In this document: one piece after another, positions 15,431 to 27,800 of the stretch | Layout: every line of letters starts with the position of its first letter | Position numbering within the stretch: the first letter of the stretch is position 1 | Assembly (NCBI RefSeq): GCF_900496995.4 | Contig: NC_044011.1 | Location: forward strand, 18,322,041 to 18,386,040 | Origin: Aquila chrysaetos chrysaetos | Lineage: Eukaryota; Chordata; Aves; Accipitriformes; Accipitridae | Length of the DNA: 64,000 bases | Direction of reading: 5' to 3' | The notes under the pieces: generated by a model | What the model was told of the DNA's origin: nothing | Database searches by the model: none | Seen by the model: the letters and a program-made list of their open reading frames with translations, nothing else | Translations under genes and position numbers: made by a program

Positions 15431-18400
15431 CACTCTCTATTAATGCTTTTCATTAGAGAAACCCTATGCATTGCAGATAACATGGACGAGACAGTCATAC
15501 TACCACCGATTAATCCATATCCTTCTATCCTATATAGTGAGGGACCTTCTTTCCCCACCCCTGCAAGTTTAGCTTTTGGAATGGGACCTTATTAGCCAGT
15601 CCTTCAATCCCTTTTATATGATGGCCCTCTGCATCGATAATACCTCCCCCTCAACAGCAAGGCATTAGCAGATTTCATTAGTATGCTCAGCTTTCTGACC
15701 ATAGGCCGTTAGTAAAGGTATTAAAAAATAGTGCCTCTGGATATTACTTGCTTGTATTTTCTCTTTAGCACCAGAAGCTGTTAGACTGCATTTACTGCTG
15801 TCATCTCTTTACAGTTTTATATACATGCATACAAGTATTAAAAGCTCTTGTGTGACACTATATCAAATGCTCCACTGCAAAGCTGACTTCACTTCTTGTG
15901 AAGCTTTAAGTTTTTTCCCCAAGAGGCAATAAAAAAAAAACAAACCATCTTCAATAAAGTAACAGGCCAGATCAAATTAACAGGTCTGTAGACCAGAGAT
16001 CACGTTTCCTTCTCCATCGGTAAGTAATGTTCATTAGCCTGCAGCCATGCTGTTCTAGCCACAATTTATTAGAGTGGTTTGTTTTGCAAAAGGATATAAT
16101 TCAGCTAAAACACCATCTATTCAATGAGTCAAACAGAAATAAACTAGTAACATGCATTTAGGAAAAACACAGAGAGCACACAGACACGGCAGTAATGAAA
16201 AGATGCAAGGCTGAACAAATAAGTTTATTTAGTATTTCACTTGTTTCCAGATAACACAGCAAGATTTGGACAAGATGACATGTCTTGCATTTCCTTACAT
16301 AATAATTCACCACCTGTGAAGCCTAATGAACCTCTGTACAGACTAGGTAGAAATTGTGTATCTGAACTGTTGATGAACTCCCAGCCATAAACCCTTATGA
16401 ACTGGGTACAAGTTATATATTTATAGCTTACCTCAGAGCGATCTCATTACTTTGTAAGTGTTACACATGGCAGAATGTCTGTGTTAAATTATAAATGAAC
16501 ACTTGCCTATATTAACAAATATATCAGAATTATTTTCTGGACCGTTACTAAAATTTATTTTGAGCACTGTAAATGTGCATCAGATCCGACTAATTGTGAT
16601 TAAACGGTACCACAGAATGTGGAAAACAGTTGGCTTTCTAGCACTTCACTTTGGTACTCAATTAAAAATACAAAATCACTAACATTCTAGTGTTAATGGA
16701 CTTACTGTTCGTTTACTGTGAACGAATAAATTACAAACATGATCTGTAAGCTTTGTGCATGCATGCATAATTCTTGTTAAAAAAGAAGTTTCATTTAAAG
16801 GTTTAACTTAGTGGTTTTGGGGGTGGGTGGGTGTTGCCAAAATTTTGCTTTCTGTCATCTTAACCTTTACTTGTAAACAACTGATGACTAGTGTGTCAAA
16901 CTTCACGCACAGCGGCATGAAGTCTGCCAAGCAACATCATATTTACTTATGCCATGCAGACAAGACACATGCAAACAAGCGCAGGTAATAAATATTTAGT
17001 ACCCATGTCAAATACGCATCAGAAACTAAAACTGCTTCCCTGTGCGTCCCAAGGGTTCATGCCATCATTCCTCACGCGTGCCAAAGGCTGTTGTCACGTT
17101 CATCCCGAGCACCATTCTGCCTCTGGAGCAACAGCTTTACATCCTCTCTCCCTGCTCCCTGCAAACTGACAGGAATCCTATTTATCTGTATTAAGACCAA
17201 ATGAGCTGGTTTGGGAAGGATCCAAATCCAGTCGCAGTCTGAGGCAGTCAGACCAAACAGTGTGTTTTATTAAAATAACCTCTGCAAAATTCCTCTTTTC
17301 GGTTTACAGTAAGGTGGCAGTTAGCCCTACTGATCAGCAGATTAAAAAAAAAAAAGTGCTTATATTGTACAAACTATTGACACAGGGTCTTGTCCATAAA
17401 TCCCAGCCAGCAGGTCACATCTCAGAAATCATTAGAGTACAACTGTCCTTCCCCAGTAGAAGGTGGTTTACACCATCCACCTTTGTTATTCACTGGCTAG
17501 TCAGCCAAGAAACAAAAATCACCATCTATGAGGCAATATGAGCACAGCCGTGCCAGGTAAAAGGATGAACATAGCTGGGTTTTGTTGGTTTTGGGTTTTG
17601 TTTTGTTTTTTTTTTAAGAGATTAAAGAGTTTTTCCACACCTATCCATGGCTTCCAGTATGACTTAGTCCTAAAGCAGGATTTCAGATTATTCTGACCAG
17701 GAAATTTCAAGAAAGCACTCTGTAATTAGCAAATGGGTAATAAGGCAATGAGAGATTATTCACACACAACCTCTTCTATCCATGCTTTGTAAATTATGTA
17801 TTTGCTCCCCCAGTTGTGGAAGGGTCCTTTCAGTATACAGTTTCATACGCAGTAATACATCACCTCCTACTGATAAAAGACACCCAGGGAAATGGAAGAT
17901 TTAGCAGTTCTTAAAAGGATTGAGCACTTTTTTTTTTTGGTAGGTTTACAGAAACTGCAATGTAAGTTAACCTAAGCACTCCTTTTTTTAAAAAAAAAAA
18001 AAGTAAACCAACTTTAATGTTACGGTGGTAAAACATCAATTGCTTATTACCATAATCTTGTTTACTCCCATTTCACAGGGTGTAGCTAACACATAAGTCC
18101 TTCACTGCACTGCATTTTAAGAACTATTGCCTCTGTTGAAAATAGATAACAACAACAATCTGTTCCGATTATGCTCTTCAGAGTTCAAAAGTGCGTCTGC
18201 TCCAATGACTGCTCGAAGCTTTGCATTAGGCAGTTGGTTCCTCAAGGGAATTATCGTTTCTAACTCGCACGGCAGTACCAGACTTTAGAGCAAAACAAGC
18301 GAAAAACCCACTAGAATACCGGGGGGGAGGGGGGCAGCGGTGGGGAGGTGGTGGTGTCAAGAACAAGACGACAGAGAAATCCACCGTCTGGCCTCTCAAG

Positions 18401-18823
18401 CACGGCTCCCGAGGCTCCTTCCCCCGCTCCCCGCCGCTGGAAGGCCAGCCGCACCGCGGGCCCGCCCCGGCTCCAGCGCCGCTCCGGAGGGCCCACGCAA
18501 CGTCTAAAGCGAGCCGCTCTAGTTTTTCCTCCTGCTTGAAGTAGCCGCTTATTTGGTTCTGGGGCGCCTGCGTGAAGCCGGGGGTGCCCGCCGCTCCCTC
18601 CTCGGAGAACTTCTGCGGCAATGCCCCGTCCCGCTACGGTGCGCTCGGCCCACGGGCGCGGCGGGGACCTAGACGCGGCCCTTCCAGCGCGGGGCGGCAG
18701 GACCCCCAGCAAAAGCCCGCGGCGCAGCACCGGGAGGCGACCGCCCCGTCAGGCGCCCGGGCTCGGGCGGCCCCGGTACGGCCCCGCAGAGCGCCTGTCT
18801 CCCTTCCCCCGTGCCCCACTTAC

Positions 18824-18835
18824 CGGCTTCGGCAT
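18824..18835 (-). CDS. EZR: Ezrin exon 1, coding part (MPKP)
   Basis: On the minus strand the sequence ATG CCG AAG CCG is followed directly by the strong donor GTAAGT (18,823-18,818). The four codons give MPKP, the exact N-terminus of ezrin and radixin, and the phase (0) fits the 84-bp exon at 1,337-1,420. Moesin differs at residue 4. The 5' untranslated part continues upstream to the right (about 18,836-18,960), through a CTC-repeat tract. The exact transcription start cannot be set from sequence alone. The coding piece is too short to appear as an open reading frame and was found from the splice donor and ATG. Confidence 0.88.
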
Positions 18836-18915
18836 TTTGAGGGCTGCGGGTGCTTCTCCGACTCCCAAGAGAAACGTTCATGCAGCGGCTGCCTCGCCTC
18901 AGCCGAGCGCCTTGT

Positions 18916-18950
18916 GAGGAGGAGGAGGAGGAGGAGGAGGAGGAGGAGGA
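18916..18950 (+). repeat. (GAG)n microsatellite in EZR 5' leader or promoter
   Basis: There are roughly twelve uninterrupted GAG/GGA triplets on the plus strand, which read as a CTC/TCC run on the EZR-sense strand about 80-115 bases upstream of the start codon. Homopurine-homopyrimidine tracts in promoters can form non-B DNA and are prone to length variation. Confidence 0.85.
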
Positions 18951-19649
18951 AGGAGCCGCTCCCGGCCACGGCGGCAGCACGCCCCACGAGTGCCGCGCCG
19001 GCCGCCCGGCGGCCGTTAAGTACGCAGGTGGGGCCGCCGCGGTGATTCAACGCCGCCGGCCATTACCCGCCGCTCCCCGCCCCCCCCCCGAGCGTGGGGC
19101 CGGTCTCGCCCAGCCGCCGTGCACCCCCACCGGCCTCGCTTCGACGCCACTCCCCCCCCGGGGCGCAGGGGGGACCCGGGTCCGGAACCTGCAGCCGCCC
19201 CCAGCCGCCGCGGGGTGAGAGGCGGGCGGGAGCGCCCGCGAACCGTCGGGCAACAGGTGCCGGTGGGCGGGAGCGGCGCCGCCCCGGTAACCCCGCCGGG
19301 CACAGCCGAGCCGCCGCCGGGCTTCCTTGCGTCGCCTCCGCTCCGCGCCCCCCACCCAAAACCCCCGGCGGGGAGACCCGCACCCCCCGCCGCCCTGCCC
19401 ACCGCAACATGGCCGCCGGGGCGAGCCCCGCAGCCGCGCCCGCACCTGCCCCTGCCTCCGGCAGCGCCGGGGGCCCAGCGGCGCCCAGCGGGCGATGGCG
19501 TTTCCCGAGCCGGCCGATGGCTCCGGGAAGGTGTCCGGCTTAGGAGAGGAGTCTGAGGGAGGGCTGCGCGGCACGGGCTCACCGAGTCCCCCGCTGCCCC
19601 TGCCTCCAGCCCGGGGAACGGGGAGTGAGTCACTGTTTCTTGTCGTGAT

Positions 19650-21252
19650 GGGCATCGGCGCTTCTCGTGTTTTATCGCTAGTCTGTAATAGTCGCTGTGT
19701 TTCTTGAAGTATAAACTCGGGAGATACGATTACTTAACAAAACTGAGGATTGCTTTTGTGCGTTAAAGCACATTTTCAGCAGTGGCAGCAAGAGAGAAAA
19801 GTTTGAAAATCCATCTGAGCTCAGAAACTGAAAAGCAAAGAGTATACTTCAGTTGGCCCTGATCTTTCATCAAGACCAAAAAAATCATGCAGGTAGCCTA
19901 ACAATTTATAGGCATACAAAGATGACAAAGTCTGTGTCTCTGCCCCCTGTTCCCTCTCCCTCCTCATCCATGAATGCACTCCTGCAGATAAAGCGTCTGC
20001 CAGCTCTGCAGGAGCTGCTGGCCTCCCACAGCATCTCCTCGCTTGGCTGGTCGCAACAGCACATTGTATTTACATAGTCATGGGCAACGGCCTGTAGGAC
20101 ACAGCTCTTCCGTCACGCTGGCAATGGCATGTACTTGAGCTGTAAGATTAAGGAAATCGCGCAGCCTGTATCCAAGCTGCTCTCTGCAACATCCCTGCTT
20201 CAAGCAGCACCTGGCTGTTTGGTCAGAAAAGGCCTAGGATGGGAACAGGGAGGCATGCAACAACGCAAGTAACAACCCACTAAATAGAAAACATACAAGG
20301 CAGGAGAGCGCCTGGGAAATATCAAGGGATGGTAACAAAAAGGTCAGCCCTAACGATACAGGTCCTGCATTGGAGGAGATCCAAATGGTGCCTCCTCTCA
20401 CAGAGTCCACTAGGCAGCAATGGGTAGTGCTGCATTAAAATAAAAGAACCATTACTGCATCAGGTCTGTGAGAGAGAGAGGAGGGGAGCTGCGTCGGAGG
20501 CTGCGAGAATTCACGGTTATATTCCTTTCCTGTTGTATGCTCCTCGGGGATTAGAGGAGGCTTTTCCATCAAAACGGAGCCATGGGGGTGGCAGCTTGCA
20601 ACAGCAGTTGAGAGGAAATAGTCTAAGCTGAACAGCTTCCGAGTAAAGGGCCATGGGATCAAACATCTTTGGGAAACAGGTATGGCCTCTGTTTTCAGAT
20701 GAAACAATTCCACTGAGCTTTATCCAAGTATCAGGTTAATTTAACAAAATACGATTTGTGAGGAGACCTTCTGTGCTCCTCTGTTAAGCAATAAGTTTAT
20801 GCTGGGATTCATGCCTTACTCAGCAGGATGATACTGGAGATGGACCAGACCAGATTACCAGTGTTTTGGGTAGGCTGCCAAGCATAAGGAACAACTCTTC
20901 CAAGTAAGGAATGCTTTAAGAACCCAGCTTTTGCATTTCTCACTCAGAACCCAAAGTGGCATTCATGGATTTGGGGGGTGGGGGTGGGTGAAAAAGGGTA
21001 GAGATGAGATATTTTCATTCCTTAGTCTTAAAATCCACATTTTGGCTGTGATTGGAAAAAGAAAAGCCAAAACAAGTGTGTGTCTGCATACCCTAGAAAC
21101 AGGGTATTGCACAGATCTAAAGGGAAGCCCATTTCCATCCTGAGAGATTTCCAGTCCCAAAATCCTTTCCTGTCTGTAGCTCCACATGGGCTCAGAGACC
21201 ATCACCCTGGGGCTCCATGTTGCAGTGATTCCATGTCAGAGTGATGCCTCAT
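19650..21252. other. Intergenic DNA upstream of EZR, no gene seen
   Basis: Sequence composition drops sharply from the CpG island to ordinary AT-rich DNA. I found no conserved coding frame, no splice-flanked exon and no repeat I can name. A transcript divergent from EZR could run through here, but no exon structure is visible. Confidence 0.5.
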
Positions 21253-21833
21253 TGTCATGGTTTAACCCCAGCCAGCAACTAAGCACCATGCAGCCGCTCA
21301 CTCATTCCCCCCCACCCAGTGGGATGGGGGAGAAAATTGGGAAAAGAAATAAAACTTGTGGGTTGAGATAAGAACGGTTTAATAGAATATAAAAAGAAGA
21401 AACTAATAATGATAATGATAACACTAATAAAGTGACAGCAGTAATGATAAAAGGATTAGAATATACAAATGATGCACAGTGCAATTGCTCACCACCCGCC
21501 GATTGACGCCCAGTTAATCCCCGAGTGGCGATCCCTCCGCCCCCACTCCCCCCAGTTTATATACTAGATGTGACATCCCATGGTATGGAATACCCCGTTG
21601 GCCAGTTTGGGTCAGCTGCCCTGGCTGTGTCCTGTGCCAACTTCTTGTGTCCCTCCAGCCTTCTCGTTGGCTGGGCATGAGAAGCTGAAAAATCCTTGAC
21701 TTAGTCTAAACACTACCTAGCAACAACTGAAAACATCAGTGTTACCAACATTCTTCTCATACTGAACTCAAAACATAGCACTGTACCAGCTACTAGGAAG
21801 ACAATTAACTCTATCCCAGCTGAAACCAGGGCA
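21253..21833 (-). mobile_element. Solo LTR, ERVL-like, with 5-bp TSD CTCAT
   Basis: This is a 581-bp element with TG..CA ends, flanked by perfect CTCAT duplications (21,248-21,252 and 21,834-21,838). Read on the minus strand it begins TGCCCTGGTTTCAGCTG and ends GGGGTTAAACCATGACA, the same ends as the plus-strand LTR at 39,048-39,628. It also shares the internal segment GACTTAGTCTAAACA (read on plus). A TATA-type box (TATATAAAC on minus, 21,555-21,563) lies mid-element. No internal proviral sequence is present, so this is a solo LTR left by LTR-LTR recombination. Confidence 0.9.
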
Positions 21834-21838
21834 CTCAT

Positions 21839-24800
21839 TTAATAGATCATCATCTCTTCAATGTCTTGAATCAGTCAGGTAAGTATTTATTTCCATATGT
21901 TAGTTATATATCCAAGTTTAAACCCCTGGGTTTTTTGGGTTTTTTTTTTACACTTACCATTGCTTCCTAACCACACAGACCTAGAGGCAAAAGGAATTTA
22001 GGTGACTAATAATTAAGTGTGGCAACATACAATCTTTAGGTTCCTGTTTGCCACAGCACATAACCTTGTGCCACTCTCCCATAATCACCTGCAATACATG
22101 GGGAAAGGTAGATGCCTCAATAGTATCCATAACTACCAGCTTACTCAACATCGCTCCACCCAAAACCAACCACCATGAACATATTGAGCTTACACAGGAA
22201 GAATTGTCTTCTGTGGAAGGAACCAGAACAACTGCCACCTTGGAGTATACATTAGAGACCCTTCGCCTCCTTCTTGGGCTTTCGCCTTCTGCTAGGTGCG
22301 TTTTCAAACCCTCTTGCCTGCAGTGCTCAGTGCCTTATGAAACGCTCGGTTAGGTGGGGTAGCAAGGTGTCTTTGTGACAGTACGAAACTCTCTTCTATA
22401 GCTGAGTCCCTGAGCTCCTTCCTTGATATTTCTCTCCCCACCTCCCCCCCTCAGAAGGATGGGAAGGTATATGCCAGCCCCTTCTTCCCTTTTATACAGA
22501 AGCCTACTTGTCCTTTGCAGATGCAAACCAATCTAGCTCCCCTCTCCTCCAGAGGAGGGGTGAAAGCCCTCAGTTCTCTGTTTTTCCTGGGAGTGTCCTG
22601 ACAGGCCACATATTGAAATTTTTTGAGCGTGGGCACCATGTATAATACTGATAAGCATCATCTAAGAATGCTTACAGACTGAATCCCTTTGGAGTCTGAG
22701 TGAGGGAATATTGGAGCAGGCACAAAATGGGTGCAAAGCAATCAACCCCCATCAAGACAGCCTGGGGCAGAAACACAAATGTGAAAAAAACCCAGACAGA
22801 AATGTAGAAGCTGGGGAAATTTTCACATGAAAAATCTATGGAACTTGGTTACTTCTAGATGTAGGCATTAGCTAAGCAAGAGAGAGCTTTTATAGCCACC
22901 CTAACTACAGCATCTTCAGTCAGACCTCACAATTAAGCATAAGACCCAAATCAAAATGAAGCCTTTAAGTTACAGGATTAAGATCTGCTCTGATCCAGCA
23001 CTTATTCTTAACCTGCTTTATTAAGAGGATAGCATTACTAACAATTTACAGGAATTACTAAGGCAGAGGAGGTGATGAAAGGATCTCAATTGCTCAGCAG
23101 GTCAGTAGCAGAACCCAGTTTCTGTTTTCTTCTCTGTAACAGTTCCTGTACCTTACTGACCCCTAACCAAACCGTGTCATCCTCATCAAGCCTGCCTTCC
23201 CTGTTTTAAAGAGAAGACCCATTTAATTTTCCGGTTCTACTATAATCTGTAATAACGTTCCAACTTGATGTAAAACATTTATGAATTCCAAGTATTTGCC
23301 AGAATTTGCTCAAGCAAGTCCTATCGCTATAAAGTGGCTTTTGCTTAACAGGCTTGGTGCCAGACAATTTTTAGTCAACATAAAACTTCCTAAGCCGGAT
23401 CATCCCAGAACTGGGCAAAATAGAATCTTGCATCCTAAAAACACCATTCTTGGTCGCTCACGCAAAATCAATAGTCTCAACAAGAGGCAGACTGGAAGTC
23501 CCTGTTTCTCCGTATAGAAAACTTCATCCAGGTTTGGCAAGGCATAGCTGGAAGAGTTTTGCAGCATCTCTGCTGGTTTGTTTGCAGTTTTACTCCAGGG
23601 CTTTTTTACTAACTGAAAATCTACAGTAGCTAACTCTGTCCTCTTGACAAGTCACAGGCTGTGCATTTAGTATAGCAGTTAAAAGAAAAGACATTCAGTA
23701 TAGTAGTTAAAGGAAAGGATGCCATGTTCTGAGCTGTGTTGTATAGATTTAACGAGGTTTGCTCTCATCTAGGACAGTCAAGAGGGTGATTTTCTTTGTC
23801 AATTGGAAGAGCTGTAGGAGGAAAAAGAACCATATGGTATTATTGACAATAGCTTCTTTTTCATTGTGCTTGACTGAATAGGTAGCTTATTCCCCATCGC
23901 AGTTTCTGAAATTTTAGCATTATAATTCCTGAAATGTCAGACTTCATGAAGAGTGGCCGAGGACCTGGAGAGTTCTAGTTCTGTCTGCACTGAAAGCTGC
24001 TTCCCCACTACCCACACTGAGCTTATTGAAAACCTGATGAATTCAGGTCACAGTGGACCAGCATCTATTGACAAAGCACTGTTGACATACTCTGGGTTTC
24101 TTTTGAAGGGGATATATGAGGTAAAAGAGCGCCAAGCTTGTGCCTCATTTTCGGTTGTTCCTAAATGAGAAGCTGCTGCCAAGTTCAGTTCATGTTTTTT
24201 TCCAGTAAGCATGGGTTCCCACAAGGTTTTTTTTGTACTAACAAATGGTTTGGTGGGTTCAGGCCTGGAAATAAACCTCATTAAATGATCCAATGGTTAC
24301 ATGCTAGAAGACCCTTATCTTTGCATTAATTTTATTTTCCAGCTGCACCCCCAAGTATTCCTTGGGATTACCTGACCCTCTGATAGATCATCATGGAGCC
24401 CTATGGGGACATGCTAGGTTATGAAGAAATGTATATAAAATGAAGTTTATGAAGGATTATTTTAAAATGTGGTAAGAAGGAAAAAGAAGCAGACAAGACT
24501 TCAGGCTTTTGTCTGGTTTCTTCTTACCCATCATAAAAGGAGAGAAAAGCTTAAAGCAAGATTATGAATATGTTTCTTTTCCTCAGCAAAAATTCTGAAA
24601 TGTCCCAAGGCCAGTTTGCTTTCAGTTCCCATGAGAGTTGTCTTAGTAACAACTCTAGTAACATTCTTCACTCTTCTTCCACAGGAAACTCTCACAGGGA
24701 GTGATGCAAAGTGTGCAATAAAATCTCCTTCTGGACTGAAACAAAATGTAATTTGGCATTTACATTTTGAGTACACTGAGACTAAGAAATTACTTAGAAT

Positions 24801-27800
24801 GGATGGGGAAGGCAAGACTTAGTGATAGGTAAAATATAGATAAAATATTACTCAAAGTAAAGGCAGGTTTAAACACGCATGGGATCAGGGAAGGAAAATC
24901 TGTGGTAATCATCTCTGTAACTGAAATCCACAATGAATTATTGATCTTACCAACAAAAATAAACAAATAGAAAAAGCACTGAGAGTTTTCTGAACCTATT
25001 GAATGAGAACAATCATGTCACAAAGCATGGTTTAAAAATGTGTAAACGAAGTTCATGAAATACTGAATTTGTGGAGATTATACCACATGTGTAAATCCAG
25101 CCATGTTTGTCCAAGACTCAAAGCAAATGGAAACTAGAGGCAACACAGCTTTTACGTCTCAAAATGAAATAATGATCTTAATGCGTATGATAAGAAAGGA
25201 AAGAGGAAGGGAGTTCCCCTGGTTAAGTAATCTTTATTCTACCTTGATATCTTCCTTTGTGCTTTTTTATTTGGAATCTGATTAAAAGCAGAGCTGAGTG
25301 CCATATACTGCAAACAGGCCCTGCACATCTGAACTCTTTCTATGGGGATCAGATCTTTTAGTTTTGTTTTGGGTTTTTTTAACATCAAAGTAGAGATGTA
25401 TAAAGACAGCGTTGACAAAAAGAGCAGGTCAAATAACCTACCTTAGTTCATGTGCTTCACAAATGGAGCACAGATGTGTGCTTAGAGCAGATGTAAGTAG
25501 TAAGGAAGGTAGAGGCAAAATAAACGTTCACTGGTTGATAGAGGGAAAAATAATTCATCAGTCTATGTACAGGAGTTTTTTTACTCCAAGTTGTTTTATA
25601 ATTATATATACTGCTGACACTTGTATTGCTCTGAGGTTGTAAGAGTTCAAAAATACAAATAAGAAGCTATTTCAACTTAACTAAGAGTGCCAAAATTCAG
25701 AATTTCTGGGCTAAAATAAGAGTGCAGAGTTCAATGTACAATTAATGGACACAGAGTACATTTTCTTTTCCTGTGATATGATGCTGACTCACATTTTTAA
25801 GATCAAAAGGACCATGTTGTTTGACTTTCAGCACAAATTAAGCTGTTGAGTTTCACCTGGTGATTCTCAAATCAAGCCTGTAACATTAGAAAGGCCTTAA
25901 ACCCCAGTCTCAAGACTGAATGACAGTGATTCTACAACCTGCCCTGTTCTCTCCATGGCCAAGTAGTCTTTCAGTGTAAGTTGTGAAATTTGTTTGCATT
26001 GACTGGTACTTGTATTTCTCATTCAATTTCAGAAGATGCACTATTTATAATGCAATTTGCAGTTAAATACTCAGCCAAGATAAAACATCTAGCATGGTTC
26101 TTGCCTCGGCTAAGTCAGTAATATCAGCTGTGCATTACTGTACAGTTTGGTGCCAGCTATCAAAAGACCATTTTCTCATATTTTTCCCTAATTGAAACAG
26201 AAAGAATTGCTTGATGCAGAGGTTACTAGGTAAAGTTCAGAAGGTCCCAAACGTCACTCTAGCCTACTTTTCCACTCAGGGCTGTCTCTTTCCCATTATC
26301 TTCCCATATTTTGCCTACCCTCATTTAAGCGCTCTATGCAACAAGGCCTCTACCCCTTTGAATATTAGAGATCAGGTTTCTTTTGTAGTGTAAGGCTGGT
26401 TAACCTTAAAAGCTGCATCCAATAGCAAGAGAATCAGAAAATATGTAATATTGGGGCTGCTGTTTATTACTGGTCTATACATTAGCTCTCCTACTCTGCA
26501 TCACTTGCTTCTGCTGTAGACAAGAACATTTCCAAGACCACTAGGAGCTAAAGTTATTTCTGCTCCACTCAGGCTGCAGCTGCCCAATGGCAGTGCAGGC
26601 TGCATAGAGAACTCCCAGTGCTGAATTAGGAGAGAATATACAATGGACGCTTCTCTTGCAGATAAAGGAGAGTAATTTTGACCTTAGTATATCATGAGTA
26701 AGACACTAAACTGGAGTCTGAAGTACAAGAATCCACCTATCTCTTGGGAAATCCTCTGTTTGCTCTGTGATAACACAATAATGCTGAAAACAGGCGGGCA
26801 CTGATAAAGATATAAGACCAAATACAAGGCAGGTATAAGCAGGGTGACATTGCTAAACAAAGCAGAACACTGCCTACTTTCACCAGACCTGAATTTTAAC
26901 TCTGATATTTTGCAACAGCTTACCTGGAACTGTACCTCAATTAAATATTCACTCATGAGAAAAAGCAGTGTTTCACAGCAAACAGCTCATACACAATTTA
27001 GAAATGGCTACATATATCCTTAATTAGTTTTCAACAACCCTGCTAAACACTGAGGGCACACTAAATCCATTTTATGTCAAGGCTGCAGATACACAGTCAC
27101 CTTATCTAATCAGCCCCAGCTGCCTTAAAGCCAGTAACTCAGAAACAAAGAGGCTACCAAACCAAATAACTTCTGTGAGGCCTTGCTGGAGGAGAAGGGG
27201 AGCGGGTTGATTACTGCTCACCTGCCACACTGAGGTATGCAGGCAACCTGAAACAAAGGGAGTTTTCAGTGCTTCCCAATGACACACCTAGTTTGTGAAG
27301 TAATTACCTCTGACGCATGACACAAAGATAAACACTGAGTCTTGTAGCATGTTGGCTAGCAACTCCTCAGAACACTTTGGAAAATAATACCATTATGATA
27401 CCTTTAAAATAGCAGGTGAATTTCACCTGTTTGCAGCAAGTACCTCAGGACCTAGGTAATAATTAAGTACCACTTGAGCCTTCAAAATAGAGCTGAAGTG
27501 CAGCCTCAGACGTAACCAGGATTTCACACAGACTTGATTTGCTCCTAGGCAGAACACGGCTCAGCTCAGTGTTTCACTTACTTAATAAGCTGATTATCTT
27601 TTAAAGATGGCATGATGAATTCTTTGGTCTCTTTAATAGAAGACAAATGTAAGATGAGGGGGGAAAATCTATAACATGTAACCTTATGATCACCTTCTGT
27701 GCCATGGTTTCATCTGCATGACCTCTCAGCAATTGCTAGCTACGCCAGATGTGTTGGTCCACTGTTCTGTTTTGACCTTCAAGCGCTATGGTGTGGGAGG

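Larger units (their letters stand above)
1421..18823 (-). other. EZR: EZR intron 1 (17.4 kb)
   Basis: This long first intron runs from the GTAAGT donor at 18,823-18,818 to the TTCTCCTTAG acceptor at 1,430-1,421. A large first intron after a four-codon coding exon is usual for ERM genes. I see no other coding exon on either strand; the open frames are short, overlapping and without recognisable motifs. It contains a poly-A run near 2,979-3,001, a G-rich run at 7,825-7,864, a CR1-like fragment near 14,950-15,430, and T-rich low-complexity DNA near 17,575-17,620 and 17,930-18,003. Enhancers are likely in such an intron but cannot be assigned by eye. Confidence 0.75.
18320..19640. promoter_or_regulatory. 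EZR: CpG-island promoter of EZR, possibly bidirectional
   Basis: About 1.3 kb is strongly GC- and CpG-rich, in contrast to the AT-rich flanks. It encloses the EZR start codon at 18,835. Most of the island lies upstream of EZR, between 18,840 and 19,640. It contains many GC-box-like runs and a YY1-like ATG context on the plus strand (CAACATGGCCGCC, 19,404-19,416), which could serve a divergent transcript. Long open frames across the island on both strands are the expected result of few stop codons in GC-rich DNA and are not called as genes. Confidence 0.8.

Noticed and set aside
18226..19707. Many 100-200 codon open frames on both strands
   Set aside because: They lie in the EZR CpG island, overlap in all frames, and consist of Arg/Pro/Gly/Ala-rich composition with no domains. 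They are expected from stop-poor GC-rich sequence.
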